Part shown: one piece after another, positions 62,101 to 64,000 of the stretch
Layout: each line of letters begins with the position of its first letter
Position numbering within the stretch: position 1 is the first letter of the stretch
From: Xylanibacter ruminicola
GTDB lineage: Bacteria > Bacteroidota > Bacteroidia > Bacteroidales > Bacteroidaceae
Length of the DNA: 64,000 bases
Assembly: GCA_015060625.1 (NCBI GenBank)
Contig: SUYC01000001.1
Location: 186,001 to 250,000 of the forward strand
Reading direction: 5' to 3'
Position numbers and translations under genes: made by a program
The notes under the pieces: model-generated
Databases searched by the model: none
What the model was told of the DNA's origin: nothing
The model's input: only the letters and a program-made list of their open reading frames with translations

Positions 62101-62420
62101 ACGAGTTGTATGCCACAGGCGGAACATCGAAGTATCTTACCGACAACGGCATTGACAACACATTGGTTTACTGGCCATCAGAGAAAGCACAGCCACAGGC
62201 ACTCGACTTGTTGCATGAGCATAAGATTGATATGGTTGTGAACATCCCCAAGGATCTTACCAGCCATGAGTTGACCAATGGTTATAAAATACGTCGTGCA
62301 GCCATCGATTTGAATGTACCCCTGATTACCAACAGCCGATTGGCAAGTGCATTCATTCATGCCTTCTGTAGCATTAAACTGAATGAAATTGGTATCAAAT
62401 CATGGTCGGAATATAGGTAA
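59193..62420 (+). CDS. carB: carbamoyl-phosphate synthase large subunit
   Basis: Synthetase subunit of 1075 residues with two homologous ATP-grasp halves. The first half has L-L-L-G-S-G-A-L-K-I-G-E-A-G-E near 10-24 and L-R-A-A-Y-A-L-G-G-L-G near 168; the second half V-L-G-S-G-A-Y-R-I-G-S-S-V-E-F near 568 and V-R-P-S-Y-V-L-S-G-A near 715. The C-terminal MGS-like allosteric domain (about 945-1075; Y-A-T-G-G-T-S-K) is present. Complete with carA. Confidence 0.98.
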   Translation: MKDNSIKKVLLLGSGALKIGEAGEFDYSGSQALKALREEGVKTVLINPNIATVQTSEGVADEIYFLPVQPYFVERVIEKERPDGILLAFGGQTALNCGVELYQSGVLEKYGVKVLGTPVQAIMDTEDRELFVKKLDEIGVKTIKSEACSDIESARKAAKTLGYPVILRAAYALGGLGSGFCDNEEELDKLAEKAFAFSPQVLVEKSLKGWKEIEYEVVRDRYDNCITVCNMENFDPLGIHTGESIVIAPSQTLTNSEYHKLRALAIKIIRHIGIVGECNVQYAFDPQSEDYRVIEVNARLSRSSALASKATGYPLAFVAAKLGMGYGLFELKNSVTKTTSAFFEPALDYVVCKIPRWDLSKFHGVDKELGSSMKSVGEVMAIGRNFEEAIQKGLRMIGQGMHGFVENKELKINDIDAALREPTDKRIFVISKAMHDQQYDIDRIHELTKIDKWFLQKLKHIIDIDEQLKKQNINTLEKDLLRQAKVYGFTDFQIARAIGLEGECRNMHEALLLVRNRRKQFGILPVVKQIDTLAAEYPAQTNYLYVTYSGVASDIQFENDKKSIIVLGSGAYRIGSSVEFDWCGVQALNTIRKEGWRSVMINYNPETVSTDYDMCDRLYFDELTFERVLDIIDMEQPHGVIVSTGGQIPNNLAVYLDEQHVNILGTQAVDIDGAEDRAKFSQMLNEIGVNQPEWSALTSMEDIDNFVDRVGFPVLVRPSYVLSGAAMNVCSNKEELEKFLQLAANVSEDHPVVVSKFIENAKEIEMDAVAKDGEIMAYAISEHIEFAGVHSGDATIQFPPQKLYVETVRRIKRISRQIAKALHINGPFNIQYMARENDILVIECNLRASRSFPFVSKVLKLNLIDLATKVMLGLPVEKPNKNLFDLDYVGIKASQFSFNRLQKADPVLGVDMASTGEVGCIGDNTNTALLKAMLSVGHRIPKKTVLLSTGSAKQKAEMLDAARQLVENGYELYATGGTSKYLTDNGIDNTLVYWPSEKAQPQALDLLHEHKIDMVVNIPKDLTSHELTNGYKIRRAAIDLNVPLITNSRLASAFIHAFCSIKLNEIGIKSWSEYR

Positions 62421-62476
62421 ATTAATGGCCTAAAAGGCCTATAATAGCCCGAAAACGCAAAAAAATGGTGTAATAA

Positions 62477-62508
62477 TTTGGTTATTTCAAATTATTGCAC
62501 TATTTTTG
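62477..62508 (+). promoter_or_regulatory. promoter of the REC-histidine kinase gene
   Basis: TTTG (62477-62480) and TATTTTTG (62501-62508), 20-nt spacing. The predicted start of transcription near 62512 rules out a CDS start at 62478. Confidence 0.78.
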
Positions 62509-62543
62509 CAAAGTTAATATCAATAAATACTGACCCTATAGGC

Positions 62544-63686
62544 ATGGACGTAGCAGATACACTTGAATCCAAAATAAACCGCAGTGAGTACAAAGTACTT
62601 ATTGTTGACGATGTTGTAAGTAATGTCTTATTGTTGAAGATATTGCTTACGAATGAGAAATTTCAGGTATGTACCGCCAACAACGGTACCACATGTATTG
62701 AGCAGGCAAAGAAGGAGCATCCCGACCTGATTCTGCTTGATGTGATGATGCCAGACATCAGCGGTTTTGATACTGCGGTGATCCTGAAAAAGGACGAAGA
62801 AACAAAGGATATCCCTATTATCTTCCTTACAGCATTGAACACCCCTCAGGATCTGGTACGTGGATTCCAAGTTGGAGCTAACGACTTCCTGACCAAGCCG
62901 TTTAATAAGGAAGAGTTGGTGATGCGTGTGATGCAGCAGATTTCGCTGGTTGCTGCTAAGCGTATTATTGAGCAGCAGAACAACGACCTTCGTGCTACAT
63001 TGGCTAACCGCGACAAGATGTATTCGGTGATTGCCCACGATTTGCGTTCTCCAATGGCCAGTATTCGTATGGTGCTGAATCTGGTGGTGGCATCAACATC
63101 GCCTGAAACTGTTGGTCCCGAACTCTATGAACTGCTTGATAAGGCTAATCGTGAGTCGGAAGATGTGCATGACCTTTTGGATAATCTGTTGAAATGGACC
63201 AAGAGTCAGACTGGTCGTTTGAATGTTGTCGTCCAGGATCTTGATTTGAACGATATTATTCCTGGCGTCGTAGAGATATTCGAAATGATTGCACAAACCA
63301 AGCATATCAAGCTGGATTTGCAGCCAACTGCAGGTAATCTGGTTGTTACTGCAGATAACGATATGCTGAAAACGGTGTTGCGCAACTTCCTCTCGAATGC
63401 CATCAAGTTCTCGCCAGAAAATTCTACTATCGAAATTTCAATGGTGCCCGAAGGTGACTTTGCCAAGATCAGCGTAACCGACCACGGTGTGGGTATCGCA
63501 GCTGATCGAATCGGCTCTATTTTCCGCAAAGGCGACACTACCTATGGAACCGGCGGTGAGGAAGGCTCGGGACTTGGACTCCAGCTCTGTCAGGACTTCG
63601 CCCGAAAAAATGGAGGTGATTGTTACGTAGAGTCCATCGAAGGTCAAGGTAGTACTTTTAGTTTTACTGTTCCACTAAAGAAATAA
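62544..63686 (+). CDS. hybrid response regulator-histidine kinase
   Basis: 380 residues from the ATG at 62544. An N-terminal receiver domain (about 15-135) has V-D-D at 21-23, phosphoacceptor Asp66 in L-I-L-L-D-V-M-M-P, and Lys118 in F-L-T-K-P-F. Then a coiled-coil linker, HisKA with phospho-His165 (V-I-A-H-D-L-R-S-P-M) and an ATPase domain with N-box L-R-N-F-L-S-N-A-I-K-F, G1 V-T-D-H-G-V-G-I and G2 G-S-G-L-G-L. No membrane segment, no DNA-binding domain: a soluble kinase fed by another phosphodonor or signal. Stop and nspC start overlap (TAATG). Confidence 0.92.
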   Translation: MDVADTLESKINRSEYKVLIVDDVVSNVLLLKILLTNEKFQVCTANNGTTCIEQAKKEHPDLILLDVMMPDISGFDTAVILKKDEETKDIPIIFLTALNTPQDLVRGFQVGANDFLTKPFNKEELVMRVMQQISLVAAKRIIEQQNNDLRATLANRDKMYSVIAHDLRSPMASIRMVLNLVVASTSPETVGPELYELLDKANRESEDVHDLLDNLLKWTKSQTGRLNVVVQDLDLNDIIPGVVEIFEMIAQTKHIKLDLQPTAGNLVVTADNDMLKTVLRNFLSNAIKFSPENSTIEISMVPEGDFAKISVTDHGVGIAADRIGSIFRKGDTTYGTGGEEGSGLGLQLCQDFARKNGGDCYVESIEGQGSTFSFTVPLKK

Positions 63687-64000
63687 TGAATACACCTATT
63701 TATATTATAGAAGAAACAAAGCTTCGCCGTAACCTCAGTTTGATTGCTGAAGTTGCGGCGAAAGCCGATATTGAGGTTATACTTGCTTTCAAGGCTTTTG
63801 CTCTTTGGAAGACGTTCCCCATTTTCCGTGAGTATATTAACAGCACCACAGCGAGCTCTCTATCCGAAGCTCGACTGGCATTCGAGGAGTTTAAGGCACC
63901 AGCTCATACTTACTCGCCTGCTTATACCGAAGAAGAGTTTCCGGAGATTGTGAAGTGCTCGTCGCATATCACATTCAACTCGCTGTTGCAGTACGAGCGA
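63686..64000 (+). CDS. nspC: carboxynorspermidine decarboxylase (3' end outside window)
   Basis: PLP-dependent decarboxylase of the alternative spermidine pathway (carboxyspermidine/carboxynorspermidine to spermidine/norspermidine). The first 105 residues are in the window, starting M-N-T-P-I-Y-I-I-E-E-T-K-L. The PLP-binding Lys lies in V-I-L-A-F-K-A-F-A-L-W near 31-41, and T-A-S-S-L-S-E-A-R-L-A matches the family. It is translationally coupled to the kinase gene. Confidence 0.9.
   Translation, partial: MNTPIYIIEETKLRRNLSLIAEVAAKADIEVILAFKAFALWKTFPIFREYINSTTASSLSEARLAFEEFKAPAHTYSPAYTEEEFPEIVKCSSHITFNSLLQYER

Noticed and set aside
62421..62460. Terminator after carB
   Set aside because: GGCCTAAAAGGCC forms only a 4-5 bp stem and no T-run follows, so I do not list it.

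Overview
The window is a 64 kb piece of a Bacteroidota chromosome, most likely Prevotella or a close relative (Segatella/Xylanibacter). The evidence is the atpH-atpA-atpG order, the many promoters of the Bacteroidota type (TTTG, a 19-21 nt gap, TAnnTTTG), fimbrillin-like, DUF4270 and beta-helix lipoproteins, reverse rubrerythrin, and phylum-specific families such as DUF5687, DUF4890, DUF4250 and BT4734. I saw no rRNA operon, insertion sequence, integrase, phage structural gene or CRISPR array.

Layout. 1-3056 is the distal end of the F1Fo ATP synthase operon. 3153-5356 is a fimbrillin locus whose first gene is only a 3' fragment. 5462-12304 carries a UvrD/PcrA helicase, a 43-residue protein missed by length-limited gene finding, a DUF4270 lipoprotein with a half-length glycogen synthase, and RecQ. 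12425-18686 is a co-directional run: short AraC-type regulator, M49 peptidase, AlkD-like protein, Fur, PurA, HisS. 18754-28925 mixes a CE12 esterase, rubrerythrin, a beta-helix lipoprotein, cytidine deaminase, a LysM glucosaminidase, tRNA-Gly and tRNA-Thr, queD/queE and several small proteins. 28926-29681 has no obvious protein gene but holds two near-identical small-RNA units, each with promoter, terminator and an upstream 21-bp-period direct repeat. 29682-38872 is core: HAD phosphatase, two tRNA-Lys, DUF5687, LolA-like protein, FtsK, a 3'-5' exonuclease, RlmI-like methyltransferase, TilS.

38947-48173 is the accessory region. It contains an HU-like protein, a DUF3987 protein and a BT4734 protein (a recurring Bacteroidota cassette of unknown role), an orphan 377-residue gene, and a modification/restriction-like module: an EcoRI-family adenine methylase followed 5 nt later by a DUF262-HNH nuclease. 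A roughly 265-nt leader with many long-range helices precedes the methylase. Gene debris follows (a DUF4160-like tail, DUF2442, a HAD lipoprotein fragment), then a second promoter-driven, strongly structured RNA and an orphan 177-residue gene. This RNA-flanked module is the best candidate here for an undescribed system.

48176-64000 is core again: LMW phosphatase, Rho, EngB, an ABC-F ATPase whose linker is encoded by a chain of perfect inverted repeats, RecR, GT2, GNAT, two tRNA-Asp, glmS-carA-carB, a REC-histidine kinase, and the start of nspC.

All product names come from reading motifs and recalling families. No search or folding program was run. RNA structures are hand-paired helices.
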